64,000 nt of DNA from assembly GCA_949358305.1 (NCBI GenBank), contig OX442314.1, positions 51,963,162 to 52,027,161 of the forward strand. The letters are read 5' to 3'. The DNA is from Strigamia acuminata (lineage: Eukaryota > Arthropoda > Chilopoda > Geophilomorpha > Linotaeniidae). The notes below the pieces were generated by a model. The model did no database searches, was not told where the DNA came from, and saw only the letters and a list, made by a program, of their open reading frames with translations. A program made the translations under genes and the position numbers. Below, in pieces: positions 25,690-38,040 of the stretch; position 1 is the stretch's first letter, and each line of letters starts with the position of its first letter.

Positions 25690-28600
25690 GACTTATTTAT
25701 TTATTATTTTGACCGGCCCGAAGGCCAGTCTGAGACCGAAAAAGCACGGCTGCTTTTACAGAGACGGGTATCAAATACCGCGCCGCTCGGCGGGTACTGT
25801 GCGCCGCTCGACCGAGCGGCGGGCCCGAGTCCCGAGTTCGATCTGAAAGTGTTGGCAAAACCCATCGAACGTGTTCGGGAAGACTCCCGTCCACAACGAC
25901 GGCGCGAGACCCCCGGAAGATGAAAATAAAATACGAAACGGCTCATTTTCTATAAAATTTTTATTCCAACGAATTACGACGAAGATAACCTAATTAACGG
26001 TTAAAGCACGGACCGCAAAGTCGGTCCCACGACCGAAGAATTAAAATTTTAATCGTCTTTCTTTTTTCGTGTGATATTTTTTTTACCTCGTACCGATCGC
26101 CACATCGGACACGAGTAGAATGCACGCGACCGCACGCATGCTGCGAGGTTTAGACGGTCGAAGGAATGCCGGTAAGGGAGCTTATTTTCGGGGCGAGTCG
26201 TCGGGGCTGCCGCTGCCGCCGCTGTCGCTCAACGACCCCAACCGCATCTATTCGTCGGGACGGATACGTTCCATTTTCGGACTTATTTATTTATTTATTT
26301 ATTTATTATTTTGACCGGCCCGAAGGCCAGTCTGAGACCGTGGCGAAGCAAGGGTCCTTTTATATCGGATACCGCGCCGCTCGGCGGGTACTGTGCGCCG
26401 CTCGACCGAGCGGCGGGCCCGAGTCCCGAGTTCGATCTGAAAGTGTTGGCAAAACCCATCGAACGTGTTCGGGAAGACTCCCGTCCACAACGACGGCGCG
26501 AGACCCCCGGAAGATGAAAATAAAATACGAAACGGCTCATTTTCTATAAAATTTTTATTCCAACGAATTACGACGAAGATAACCTAATTAACGGTTAAAG
26601 TACGAACCGCAAAGTCGGTGCCACGACCGGAGAATTAAAATTTTAATCGTCTTCCTTTCTCTGATGATCTTTTTTTTTTTTACTCCGTACCGATCGCCAC
26701 GTCGGACACGAGTAGAATGCACGCGACCGCACGAGCGCTGCGAGGTTTGAACGAACAAACGGATGCCAGCGCAGGACCTTATTTTCGGGGCGATTCGTCC
26801 GGGCTGTCGCTGCCGCTGACGCCGCTCAACGACACCACCTGCCCCTATTCTGGCCGGGACGGGGACGTTCTATTTCCGATTTATTCATTTATTTGTTATT
26901 TTGACCGGCCCGAAGGCCAGTCTGAGACCGAGACCCACCGACCGACCATTGGATGGTAGGCGACTCGACCAACAGAAAATGGCGACGAACATTTTAGGAG
27001 ACGGAACCACACCAACGACCGACCGGCCATTTGGTACTCAACAGGTACTCCAGTCTCGATCTGAAAAACGTCCGCAATGTCTATCGGATGCGATGACCGG
27101 GACTCGCATCGACTGCGACGGTACACGGTCCCTGGGAAATGATTTAAAAATGTAAAACGACGATTATTTTGTAAAACTTTTATTCGAATCTGCCACAACG
27201 AAGATAACCTAATTAACGGTTAAAGCACGAACCGCAAAGTCGGTGCCACGACTGGAGAATTAAAATTTTAATCGTCTTCCTTTCTCTGATGATCTTTTTT
27301 TTTTTTACTCCGTACCGATCGCCACGTCGGACACGAGTAGAATGCACGCGACCGCACGAGCGCTGCGAGGTTTGAACGAACGAACGGATGCCGGCGCAGG
27401 ACCTTATTTTCGGGGCGAGTTAGTCGTCGGGGCTGTCGCTGCCGCTGACGTCGCTGCCGCTGACGTCGCTCAACGACGCCACCCACCCTTATTCTCGCCG
27501 GGACGGGTGCGACCTATTTCCGATCCATTTATTTATTTATTTATTTATTTATTATTTTGACCGGCCCGAAGGCCAGTCTGAGACCGAGACCGCTCTCGGA
27601 GACCCGTCGACAAAATCACTGGCTGGAGCGTGCATCGGACCGACGACCGATAAACGGATGGGTGAAAAAATGCCAGTGGTCCGCACCGATCGTCGGGGCG
27701 TGAATGTCGACCTCTCACATCGGTCTCGATCCGAAAGCACTCACGGGGTCAATTGAACGCACCGAAGGCGACTGCCATCGAATACGACGGCGCAAGACCC
27801 CCGGGAGGTGAAAATAAAATGCGGAGCGGCGGGTTTCCTATAAAATTTTTATTGCGATAAAGTGCGACGAAGATAACCTAATTAACGGTTAAAACGCAAA
27901 CCACAAAGTCGGTTCCACGACCGGAGAATTAAAATTTTAATCGTCTTTCCTTTTGCGTGTAATATTTTTTTTTTTACCCCGTACCGATCGCCACACCGGA
28001 CACGAGTAGAATGCACGCGACCGCACGCGCGCTGCGAGGTTTAGACGGACGAAGAAATGCCGGTGCGGGAGCTTATTTTCGGGGCGAGTCGTCGGGGCTA
28101 CCGCCGCCGCTGCCGCCGCTCAACGAGCCCAACTGTCACTATTCGTCGGGATGGATGCGTTTTGTTCCCGACTTATTTATCTATTTATTAATTTTTTTCT
28201 TTTTTTTTGACCGGCCCGAAGGCCAGTCTGAGACCGAGAGGCGGGAGACGCGTATCGCCGTTGGAACCAACAGCATCATAGAATGCAAGAACCCGGCTAC
28301 CGCGACTCGTACAGATTGAGTGCAAAGAGTTAACTACTGACCTCGAAAGGAAGACTAGCAAACAAGCTGTACGATCGATTGGTCTAAAAATGCTCACAAA
28401 ACCCATCGAGTGCAGTGATATAAACTCGCGTCGACTACGTTGGTGCAGCGTGTATTGCGAGATGAAATTTAAATCGTAAACCAATTGAGACGTTCACGAT
28501 CTTGTTTCACGCAACATCTACCACGAAAATCTAATTAATGACTGGATCACATGACACAAAATTAATTCTACGACCGGGAAATCGATTTCTATTTTTTAAA

Positions 28601-31113
28601 GACTTTTATTTAACTCGGCGCGAGATTCTACCTACAAACGATAAACGCATCCTTTTTATTTTCTTGTTGTCGTCTCGAGAGTCTGTGGATCTACAACCTG
28701 GCCTAATCTGACCTAATTCAAATCTAAATTTGAATCTGAATTTTGCGTTTTCTTTATTGTTTCAACATTATAGGAGTTTCTTTTTGTTAAACAGTTATAT
28801 TTTTAATTCTTGTTGGTTGTTAATTGCGTCCTGGTGCGTTGCCATAAACACCAAACACTTCGCGGACATTCATCCACGTTGACGGACATCATTACCGACG
28901 CCCGCGCCAAAAGCCCGTGTCGCGCTCACCCCCATCGCATCACGTGCATTATCGCGCGTCGTAACGCGCTCAAACGCGTAGATCGCGAGCAAAGACACAC
29001 TCATGTCCATATGTTGCTGAGGACTTTGCTCACGGTCGCGCGTCGACGTCGAAACGTGTCGAAACAAGCCGAAAAATGCAGGCAACCACGCGCGCGTCAT
29101 GGGGTTTAAATAAGCGAACGGATGTCGGTGCGGAAACTTATTTTCGGGACGAGTCGTTAGGGCTGCTGTCGTCGCCGCTCAACGGCCCCAACTGCTCCCA
29201 TTCGCCGGTAGACCGAGCGAGAACGGGTGCGTTCTATTTCCGATTCATTTATTTATTATTTTGACCGACCCGAAGGCCAGTCTGAGACCGAGAGAGGTGT
29301 TTGTTTAGAAAGGACCCCCTATCGCCATACGCGAGAACCCGGCTACCACGCCGCTCGGCGGGTACTGCGCCGCTCGACCAAGCGGCGGGCCCGAGTTCCG
29401 CATTCGATCTGAAAGCGTTCGTGAAGCCCGTTGAACGTGTTCGGAGAGACTTCCGTCGACTATGACGGCGCCAGACCACCGTGAGATGAAAATAAAATAC
29501 GAAACGGCTGATTTTCTGTGAAATTTTTATTACGACGAGTTGCGACGAAGATAACCTAATTAACGGTTAAAGCACGAACCGCAAAGTCGGTTCCACGACC
29601 GGAGAACTAAAATTTTAATCGTCTTTCCTTTTGCGTGTAATATTTTTTTTTTACCCCGTACCGATCGCCACACCGGACACGAGTAGAATGCACGCGACCG
29701 CACGCGCGCTGCGAGGTTTAGACGGACGAAGAAATGCCGGTGCGGGAGCCTTTTTTCGGGGCGAGTCGTCGGGGCTACCGCCGCCGCTGCCGCCGCTCAA
29801 CGACGCCACCCGCCCCTAGTCTCGCCGGGACGGGAGCGTTCTATTTCCGATTTATTCATTTATTTGTTATTTTGACCGGCCCGAAGGCCAGTCTGAGCCC
29901 GAGACCGATTGGGGACCTGTCGACCACCCATTTGGTGCACAAGCATAAATACCGCACCACCGACCGATCCTCGGGTGGGAGAGGCGAATGCCATCTTGTC
30001 ATCCAACGGGGATCGAGCGGCGCACGAGACGGGGGCGACGGCCCTCTCACTTTGGTCTCGATCTGAGGATCCCCTCAAAATCCGTAGAACGCGATGATTG
30101 AAACTAACGCCTACTACGACGGCACGAGACCCCCGGAAGATGAAAATAAAATGCATAACGGCTGATTTTCTATAAAAATTTTATTCCAACGAATTACGAC
30201 GAAGATAACCTAATTAACGGTTAAAGCACGAGCCGCAAAGTCGGTGCCACGACCGGAGAATTAAAATTTTAATCGTCTTTCCTTTTTCGGGTGATCTATG
30301 CCGATCGCCACATCGGACACGAGTAGAATGCACGCGACCGCACGCGCACTGCGAGGTTTAGACGAGCAAACGGATGCCGGCGCGGGAGCTTATCTTTTGC
30401 GACGAGTCGTCGGGGTTGCCGCTGCCACCACCACCGCCACCGTCCAGCGACCCCAACCGCCTTTATTCGCCGACTCGTTTATTTATTTATTTATTTATTT
30501 ATTTGTTTATTTTTTTTGACCGGCCCGAAGGCCGGTCTGAGACCGAGAGGTGCTCTCGACAAAGATGTGTCCACCGTTGGATGCAAGAACTCGGGTACCG
30601 CGCCACTCGACGGGTACTGCGCCGCTCGGACGAGCCACGGCCCCTCGTTCCGCTGGCGATCTGGAAACTCCCACAAAGTCCGTCGAACGCATCGAGCGAG
30701 ACTCGCTCCGATTATGACGGCGCAAGACCCCCGAAAGATGAAAATGAAATACGGAAATGTCAATTTTCCGTAAAAATTTTATTCCGATAAATTGCGACGA
30801 CGATAATCTAATTAACGATTAAAGCACGAACCGCGAAGTCGGTTCCACAACCGGAGAATTAAAATTTTAATCGTCTTTCTTTTTCGTGTGATATTTTTTT
30901 TACCTCGTACCGGTCGCTACATCGGACACGAGTAGAATGCACGCGACCGCACGTGCTGCGAGGATTAGACGGACGAAGGACGCACGAAGGGATGCCGACG
31001 CGGGACTTTATTTTCGGGGCGAGTCATCGAGGTTGCCGCTGCCGCCGCCACTCACTCGACGACCCCAGCTGCCACTATTCGCCGGGACGAACGCGTTCTA
31101 TTTCCCGACCTAC

Positions 31114-31164
<51 letters not shown>

Positions 31165-32110
31165 TTCATTTATTTATTTATTTATTTATTTTGACCGACC
31201 CGAAGGCCAGTCTGAGACCGACGAAGCAAGGGAGGTTTAAAAAAGACGGGTATCGGATACCGTGCCGCTCGGCGGGTACTGGCGCCGCTCGACCGAGCGA
31301 CGGGCCCGAGTTCCGCATTCGATCTGAAAGTGTCGGCAAAACCCATCGAACGTGTTCGGGAAGACTCCCGTCCACAACGACGGCGCGAGACCCCCGGAAG
31401 ATGAAAATAAAATACGAAACGGCTGATTTTCTGTGAAATTTTTATTACGACGAGTTGCGACGAAGATAACCTAATTAACGGTTAAAGCACGAACCGCAAA
31501 GTCGGTTCCACGACCGGAGAATTAAAACTTTAATCGTCTTTCTTTTTCGGGTGATCTTTTTTTTACTCTGTACCGATCGCCACACCGGACACGAGTAGAA
31601 TGCACGCGACCGCACGCGCTGCGAGGTTTAGACGGACGAAGGAATGCTGGTGCGGGAGCTTATTTTCGGGGCGAGTCGTCGGGGCTACCGCCGCCGCTGC
31701 CGCCGCTCAACGACGCCACCCGCCCCTAGTCTCGCCGGGACGGGGGCGTTCTATTTTCGATTTATTCATTTATTTGTTATTTTGACCGGCCCGAAGGCCA
31801 GTCCGAGACCGTGACGAAGCAAGGGAGTTATTTGATCGGATACCGCGCCGCTCGGCGGGTACTGGCGCCGCTCGACCGAGCGGCGGGCCCGAGTTCCGCG
31901 TCCGATCTGAAAGCATTCGCGAAGCCCGTCGAACGTGTTCGGGAAGACTCCCGTCCACAACGACGACGCGAGACCCTCGGAAGATGAAAATAAAATACGA
32001 TACGGCCGATTTTCTATAAAATTTTTATCCCGATAAGTCACGACGAAGATAATCCAATTAACCGTTAAAGCACGGGTCGCGGAGTCGATTCCACGACCGG
32101 GGAATCAAAT
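25690..32110. repeat. Ten-copy tandem array of a ~600-bp non-coding unit
   Basis: Ten units, each marked by a conserved block GACCGGCCCGAAGGCC that begins at 25711, 26313, 26903, 27559, 28209, 29263, 29874, 30518, 31193 and 31794. Spacings are 590-675 bp except one of 1054. Each unit on the + strand reads: TTTA microsatellite, the block, a variable 200-bp part, AATAAAAT, a conserved 110-bp part (GAAGATAACCTAATTAACGG... ATTAAAATTTTAAT...), a T run, then CGGACACGAGTAGAATGCAC and a GC-rich part. The fifth unit (28209-29110) is strongly diverged. A short frame starting MHATARALRG recurs, but non-triplet indels break it differently in most copies, so I regard the array as non-coding. Confidence 0.93.
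26313..26640 (-). ncRNA. Candidate structured RNA, representative unit (copy 2)
   Basis: Read on the - strand this unit holds, in order, an AT palindrome (ATTAAAATTTTAAT), a 5-bp stem with a six-base loop (around 26599-26616), a 4-bp stem with an 8-base loop (AACC/GGTT), an 8-bp inverted repeat at 26397-26414 and a 7-bp hairpin closed by a C(UUCG)G tetraloop (26314-26331). Differences between the ten copies mostly preserve pairing, and two of the hairpins pair fully only on the - strand where changes become G-U wobbles. No known RNA family is recognised. The boundaries of a transcript and its promoter are not known; T runs on the + strand do not provide a - strand terminator. Confidence 0.35.
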
Positions 32111-32470
32111 TTCGACTGTCTGTCTTCCCCCGTTACCCGTTTTTTAATTCCGAGCGATGTCCGGCGCGCGCCCGTTCGCTCCCTCCCTCTACCCGGAATA
32201 GACAGACGCGAGAACGGAGCAAAATCTCTGACCTCGGCCCGTCCCGCCGCTAGTTTATTTATTTTCGACTTATTTATTTATTTATTTATTTATTTATCTA
32301 TTTATTATTTTGTTTGTTTATTTAATTATTCTATTTCATTTTATTTTTTTAATGAATTATTATTATTATTGTTGTTTAGCTAGAAGTATGCTACGTCGCG
32401 TGTCATTATCGCCATTGTTATCACCGGGCGTCGCGTCGGTTCATTCGCCAAAATCAGACAGACAGACACA
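32111..32470. other. Array edge and 5' flank of the acidic-protein gene
   Basis: Degenerate end of the array, TTTA repeats (32260-32310), then T/ATT-rich sequence and possible 5' UTR up to the ATG at 32471. Confidence 0.5.
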
Positions 32471-33703
32471 ATGGACGCGACACGCGCTTCGCACACGGAG
32501 GTAAATTATTAAACCATTACTTGTAAAATGTTATTTTGTCAATTGGCCGCGTTCGCGTTTTGCGTGCGCAGAATGCACGAACTCACCGAGTTACTCGCGT
32601 AAACGTTAGCGTCGCCGTTGTTCTCGTCGCTAGACGAAACGACCAATTTGACGAATGGACGAACGAGTTTAACGAATTTGATAAAACTTAACGAGTGGAC
32701 GAGATTAACGAATGAATGAATAAATAAAAAAAAATAAAGAAATAAATAGGCGTTTGTTTCGGGGCAATTCGTATAGTGCAACGAGTCGTGCGGTGAAACT
32801 ATAGCGCCCCCCTCTCGCTCGTCCTTCGGTCTCTTTTCCTCACCTCCACCCCTTCTTCTTTCGGTTTTACCGCGCTCGCGCTTCGATTTAATTCAATTTA
32901 ATTTAATTTATTCCTTCTCTACAGATGCCGATCGAAAACGAGAGCGAGAGTGGGAGCGAGAACGAGGCGCTGACGCAGCTGCAGCCGCCGCAGTCGCAGC
33001 TACCGTCGCAACCACCGTCACCGGGGACGTCGGAGACGCCGACGCAGCCACAGTCGCCGGAGACGCAGCGAACGGTAAAGCGTCCCGGGGAAGCGGGCGA
33101 TCCGGCGCCAACCAAAAAGGTATCCCGTCAAGATTGTCGTCGTTCATTCGTCTATTCATTCGCCTATTCCCCCTCCATTTTCCAGCCGCGTCAAGACGGA
33201 GAATCGTCGCCAGCGCGCGTCGTCGCCTCGTCGTCGAGCGACGCCGTCCCATCTACGTCGTCCGCCGCTCCCTTGTCGGGCGGGCTGGAGGCTCCGGCAA
33301 AGACAGTGGCGGAGGAGGGAGAGGGCGAAGAAGGAGGAGAGGGAGGAGAAGGAGAAGAAGAGGAAGAAGAAGAAGATGAAGAGGAAGAGGAGGAAGAGAG
33401 CGACGACCGAGACGTCGCCGATGGAGTCGAGTTGCTCCCGGCTGGAGGCCCCGTGTTCTCGCGTTTGGCGTTGGACGCGCACCGCGCTATAGTTAGAATG
33501 CTGATGCGCATGGTGAGTGAGTCAGTCGGTGGAAAACGTTCACCGTGCATGTACGCACCTTTTTTTCCCCGTATTTCGACAAACATTCGTTTTTTTTTTT
33601 TTTTTTTTTTTTTTAGCCGCCACCCAACACTGGTGGCTCCTCCGACGCACCGGCGGTTACCCGCGAGTCGAAGAAACGGGACAGTGAGCGAATTCTCCAC
33701 TAA
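32471..33703 (+). CDS. Ser/Pro- and Glu-rich protein, four-exon gene
   Basis: Exons 32471-32500, 32925-33119, 33186-33512 and 33617-33703, all phase 0, donors GTAAAT, GTATCC and GTGAGT, acceptors TACAG, TCCAG and TTTAG. 212 residues. After an acidic, Gln/Pro/Ser/Thr-rich start comes a basic patch (KKPRQ), a Ser/Ala-rich part, a run of about 35 residues that are nearly all Glu/Asp/Gly, and a short hydrophobic amphipathic stretch (LALDAHRAIVRMLMRM) that may be an interaction helix. A start at the second exon's own ATG (32925) is equally possible. A further GTGAGC/TTTCAG pair (33684/33744) would give an alternative last exon that stops at once. No family recognised; the composition resembles nuclear low-complexity proteins. 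Confidence 0.6.
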
Positions 33704-34249
33704 GCGCCTCTTCGAATACTCATCTTTTCTTCTCTCATTTCAGAATAGATGGATAGGCAGATAAAGGCGACATCGAGGATCGAAACGGCCAATATTTCAT
33801 TTTATTTCATTTCATTTCATCTTTATTTTATTTTATTTTATTTTATTTTATTTTATTTTTTTATGTATTCGATTTGTTTATTAATTTGTTTGTTTGTTTT
33901 CATTTGTTTTCATCGATTCGTTTAAAATGCTAGACGAATAAAAAATAAATAAATAGATAAACGAACTCGGTTGTTGTTGCGTGGCTTCTTTAAGCGAGCT
34001 CGGGGTTGCCTCGCACGCACGAGGGGCGCACCGGTAGTTACTTCCGTGGTGTTGCGCCGTGCACACCGTGCGCCGACGGTAGTTTGCGCGCATTGTCTGT
34101 CGCGCGACCCACTCGGTCTATCGGTACGGAGGCATCGTCGTGGTTCGTATTTTGGAGCGGCCGTGTCTGGCCTCGAGAGGGAGAGGAGGGGGAGGAGGAG
34201 GAGGGAGGGGAGACGGTGACAAATATTTATTTTGAAACAAATTACCGGG
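33704..34249. other. 3' UTR and spacer before the satellite
   Basis: TTTTA and TTTCA tandem tracts (33800-33860), AATAAA signals near 33938, then GC-rich sequence. No supported gene. Confidence 0.55.
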
Positions 34250-37200
34250 ACTACCGGCGCTCGTTGGCGCCCGTTGTCCCGTGCGGGCCGTTAACGGGCC
34301 GCCGACGATCCCGCAACGGCCCCGTAACGGCCCGTACGGGCCGTTAACGGGCCGCACGAGGTTGGCGAGGCCGCCGCACGGGCCGCCGACGGTCCCGTAA
34401 CGACCCCGTTAACGGCCCGTGCGGGCCGTTAACGGGCCGCCGACGGTCCCGTCACGATCCCGTAACGGCCCGTACAAGCCGTTAACGGGCCGCCGACGGT
34501 CCCGTCACGATCCCGTCACGGCCCGTGCGGGCCGTTAACGGGCCGCCGACGGTCCCGTCACGATCCCGTCACGGCCCGTGCGGGCCGTTAACGGGCTGCC
34601 GACGGTCCCGTCACGATCCCGTCAACGGCCCGCATGGAGTCGTACGGGCCGTTAACGGGCTGCCGACGGTCCCGTCACGATCCCGTCACGGCTCGTGCGG
34701 GCCGTTAACGGGCCGCCGACAGTCCCGTCACGATCCCGTCACGGCCTGTGCGGGCCGTTAACGGGCCGTTAACGGGCCGTTAACGGCCCGTTAACGGCGT
34801 AAAACCAAAAACAGGATTCGAGATTAATGTCTATGAATGTTGTACGCGTTTTCACGTACGTGTTGTCGGTTGTTGATTTTTTCGATTTACGCCGTAACGG
34901 CCCGTTAACGGCCCGTTAACGGCCCGTCAACGGCCCGTCAACGGCCCGCAACGGCCCGCACGGGCCGTTAACGGGCCGTCGACGATCCCGTCACGATCCC
35001 GCAACGGCCCGCACGGGCCGTTAACGGGCCGCTGACGGTCCCGTCACGATCCCGTCACGGCCTTCGTTCCCGGACTTCGGCTCGCCGACGGCCCGTACGA
35101 CCTCACGCGGGCCGTTAACGGGCCGTTAACGGCCCGTTAACGGCCCGTTAACGGCGTAAAACCAAAAACAGGATTCGAGATTAATGTCTATGAATGTTGT
35201 ACGCGTTTTCATGTACGTGTTGTCGGTTGTTGATTTTTTCGATTCACGCCGTAACGGCCCGTTAACGGCCCGTTAACGGCCCGTCAACGGCCCGTCAACG
35301 GCCCGCAACGGCCCGCACGGGCCGTTAACGGGCCGTCGACGATCCCGTCACGATCCCGCAACGGCCCGCACGGGCCGTTAACGGGCCGCTGACGGTCCCG
35401 TCACGATCCCGCAACGGCCCGCACGGGCCGTTAACGGGCCGTCGACGATCCCGTCACGATCCCGCAACGGCCCGCACGGGCCGTTAACGGGCCGCTGACG
35501 GTCCCGTCACGATCCCGCAACGGCCCGCACGGGCCGTTAACGGGCCGTCGACGGTCCCGTCACGATCCCGCAACGGCCCGCACGGGCCGTTAACGGCCCG
35601 TTAACGGCCCGTTAACGGCCCGTTAACGGGGCAAAACCGAAAACAGGATTCGAGATTAATGTCTATGAATGTTGTACGCGTTTTCACGTACGTGTTGTCG
35701 GTTGTTGATTTTTTCGATTCACGCCGTAACGGCCCGTTAACGGCCCGTTAACGGCCCGTCAACGGCCCGTCAACGGCCCGCAACGGCCCGCACGGGCCGT
35801 TAACGGGCCGTCGACGATCCCGTCACGATCCCGCAACGGCCCGCACGGGCCGTTAACGGGCCGCTGACGGTCCCGTCACGATCCCGTCACGGCCTTCGTT
35901 CCCGGACTTCGGCTCGCCGACGGCCCGTACGACCTCACGCGGGCCGTTAACGGGCCGTTAACGGCCCGTTAACGGCCCGTTAACGGCGTAAAACCAAAAA
36001 CAGGATTCGAGATTAATGTCTATGAATGTTGTACGCGTTTTCATGTACGTGTTGTCGGTTGTTGATTTTTTCGATTCACGCCGTAACGGCCCGTTAACGG
36101 CCCGTTAACGGCCCGTCAACGGCCCGTCAACGGCCCGCAACGGCCCGCACGGGCCGTTAACGGGCCGTCGACGATCCCGTCACGATCCCGCAACGGCCCG
36201 CACGGGCCGTTAACGGGCCGCTGACGGTCCCGTCACGATCCCGCAACGGCCCGCACGGGCCGTTAACGGGCCGTCGACGATCCCGTCACGATCCCGCAAC
36301 GGCCCGCACGGGCCGTTAACGGGCCGCTGACGGTCCCGTCACGATCCCGCAACGGCCCGCACGGGCCGTTAACGGGCCGTCGACGGTCCCGTCACGATCC
36401 CGCAACGGCCCGCACGGGCCGTTAACGGCCCGTTAACGGCCCGTTAACGGCCCGTTAACGGGGCAAAACCGAAAACAGGATTCGAGATTAATGTCTATGA
36501 ATGTTGTACGCGTTTTCACGTACGTGTTGTCGGTTGTTGATTTTTTCGATTTACGCCGTAACGGCCCGTTAACGGCCCGTTAACGGCCCGTCAACGGCCC
36601 GTCAACGGCCCGCAACGGCCCGCACGGGCCGTTAACGGGCCGTCGACGATCCCGTCACGATCCCGCAACGGCCCGCACGGGCCGTTAACGGGCCGCTGAC
36701 GGTCCCGTCACGATCCCGTCACGGCCTTCGTTCCCGGACTTCGGCTCGCCGACGGCCCGTACGACCTCACGCGGGCCGTTAACGGGCCGTTAACGGCCCG
36801 TTAACGGCCCGTTAACGGCGTAAAACCAAAAACAGGATTCGAGATTAATGTCTATGAATGTTGTACGCGTTTTCATGTACGTGTTGTCGGTTGTTGATTT
36901 TTTCGATTCACGCCGTAACGGCCCGTTAACGGCCCGTTAACGGCCCGTCAACGGCCCGTCAACGGCCCGCAACGGCCCGCACGGGCCGTTAACGGGCCGT
37001 CGACGATCCCGTCACGATCCCGCAACGGCCCGCACGGGCCGTTAACGGGCCGCTGACGGTCCCGTCACGATCCCGCAACGGCCCGCACGGGCCGTTAACG
37101 GGCCGTCGACGATCCCGTCACGATCCCGCAACGGCCCGCACGGGCCGTTAACGGGCCGCTGACGGTCCCGTCACGATCCCGCAACGGCCCGCACGGGCCG

Positions 37201-38040
37201 TTAACGGGCCGTCGACGGTCCCGTCACGATCCCGCAACGGCCCGCACGGGCCGTTAACGGCCCGTTAACGGCCCGTTAACGGCCCGTTAACGGGGCAAAA
37301 CCGAAAACAGGATTCGAGATTAATGTCTATGAATGTTGTACGCGTTTTCATGTACGTGTTGTCGGTTGTTGATTTTTTCGATTCACGCCGTAACGGCCCG
37401 TTAACGGCCCGTTAACGGCCCGTCAACGGCCCGTCAACGGCCCGCAACGGCCCGCACGGGCCGTTAACGGGCCGTCGACGATCCCGTCACGATCCCGCAA
37501 CGGCCCGCACGGGCCGTTAACGGGCCGCCGACGGTCCCGTCACGGTCCCGTCACGGCGCGTGCGGGCCGTTAACGGGCCGCCGACAGTCCCGTCACGATC
37601 CCGTCACGGCCTTCGTTCCCGGACTTCGGCTCGCCGACGGCCCGTACGACCTCACGCGGGCCGTTAACGGGCCGTTAACGGGCCGTTAACGGCCCGTTAA
37701 CGGCCCGTTAACGGCGTAAAACCAAAAACAGGATTCGAGATTAATGTCTATGAATGTTGTACGCGTTTTCACGTACGTGTTGTCGGTTGTTGATTTTTTC
37801 GATTTACGCCGTTAACGGCCCGTTAACGGCCCGTTAACGGCCCGTCAACGGCCCGCATGGAGTCGTACGGGCCGTTAACGGGCCGCCGACGGTCCCGTCA
37901 CGGTCCCGTCACGGCGCGTGCGGGCCGTTAACGGGCCGCCAACGGTCCCGTCACGATCCCGTCACGGCCCGTGCGGGCCGTTAACGGGCCGCCGACGGTC
38001 CCGTCACGATCCCGTAACGGCCCGTTACGGCCAAGGGCCG
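34250..38040. repeat. GC-rich satellite with 832-bp higher-order repeat (array 2)
   Basis: Built from a 53-bp monomer (CGGGCCGTTAACGGGCCG, then a GTCCCGTCACGATCCCG-type half) with a perfect GTTAAC palindrome at its centre. Eight copies of a unique ~95-bp insert (AAAACC-RAAAACAGGATTCGAG...) start at 34801, 35158, 35633, 35990, 36465, 36822, 37297 and 37718. Distances are 357, 475, 357, 475, 357, 475 and 421, so a 357+475 pair repeats as an 832-bp higher-order unit. Runs of CCCGTTAACGG flank each insert. No gene. Frames through it are products of the repeat. Confidence 0.95.

Noticed and set aside
25704-26540. Minus-strand MSRFVFYFHLPG... frames in array copies 1 and 2
   Set aside because: Shared only between the two most similar copies; other copies break or shift the frame.
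26120-31785. Recurrent MHATARALRG... frames in the tandem array as a gene family
   Set aside because: The start is conserved only as DNA. Indels that are not multiples of three change the frame in most copies, and the ends run into TTTA repeats.
25711-31825. Hammerhead ribozyme in the array
   Set aside because: Marker block has CGAA/UUCG and CUGAG, but neither strand has the CUGANGA plus GAAA core in a three-stem arrangement.
34250-38040. CRISPR array
   Set aside because: Regular spacing comes from a eukaryotic higher-order satellite. The 'spacers' are themselves repeats and the host is an intron-containing animal genome.
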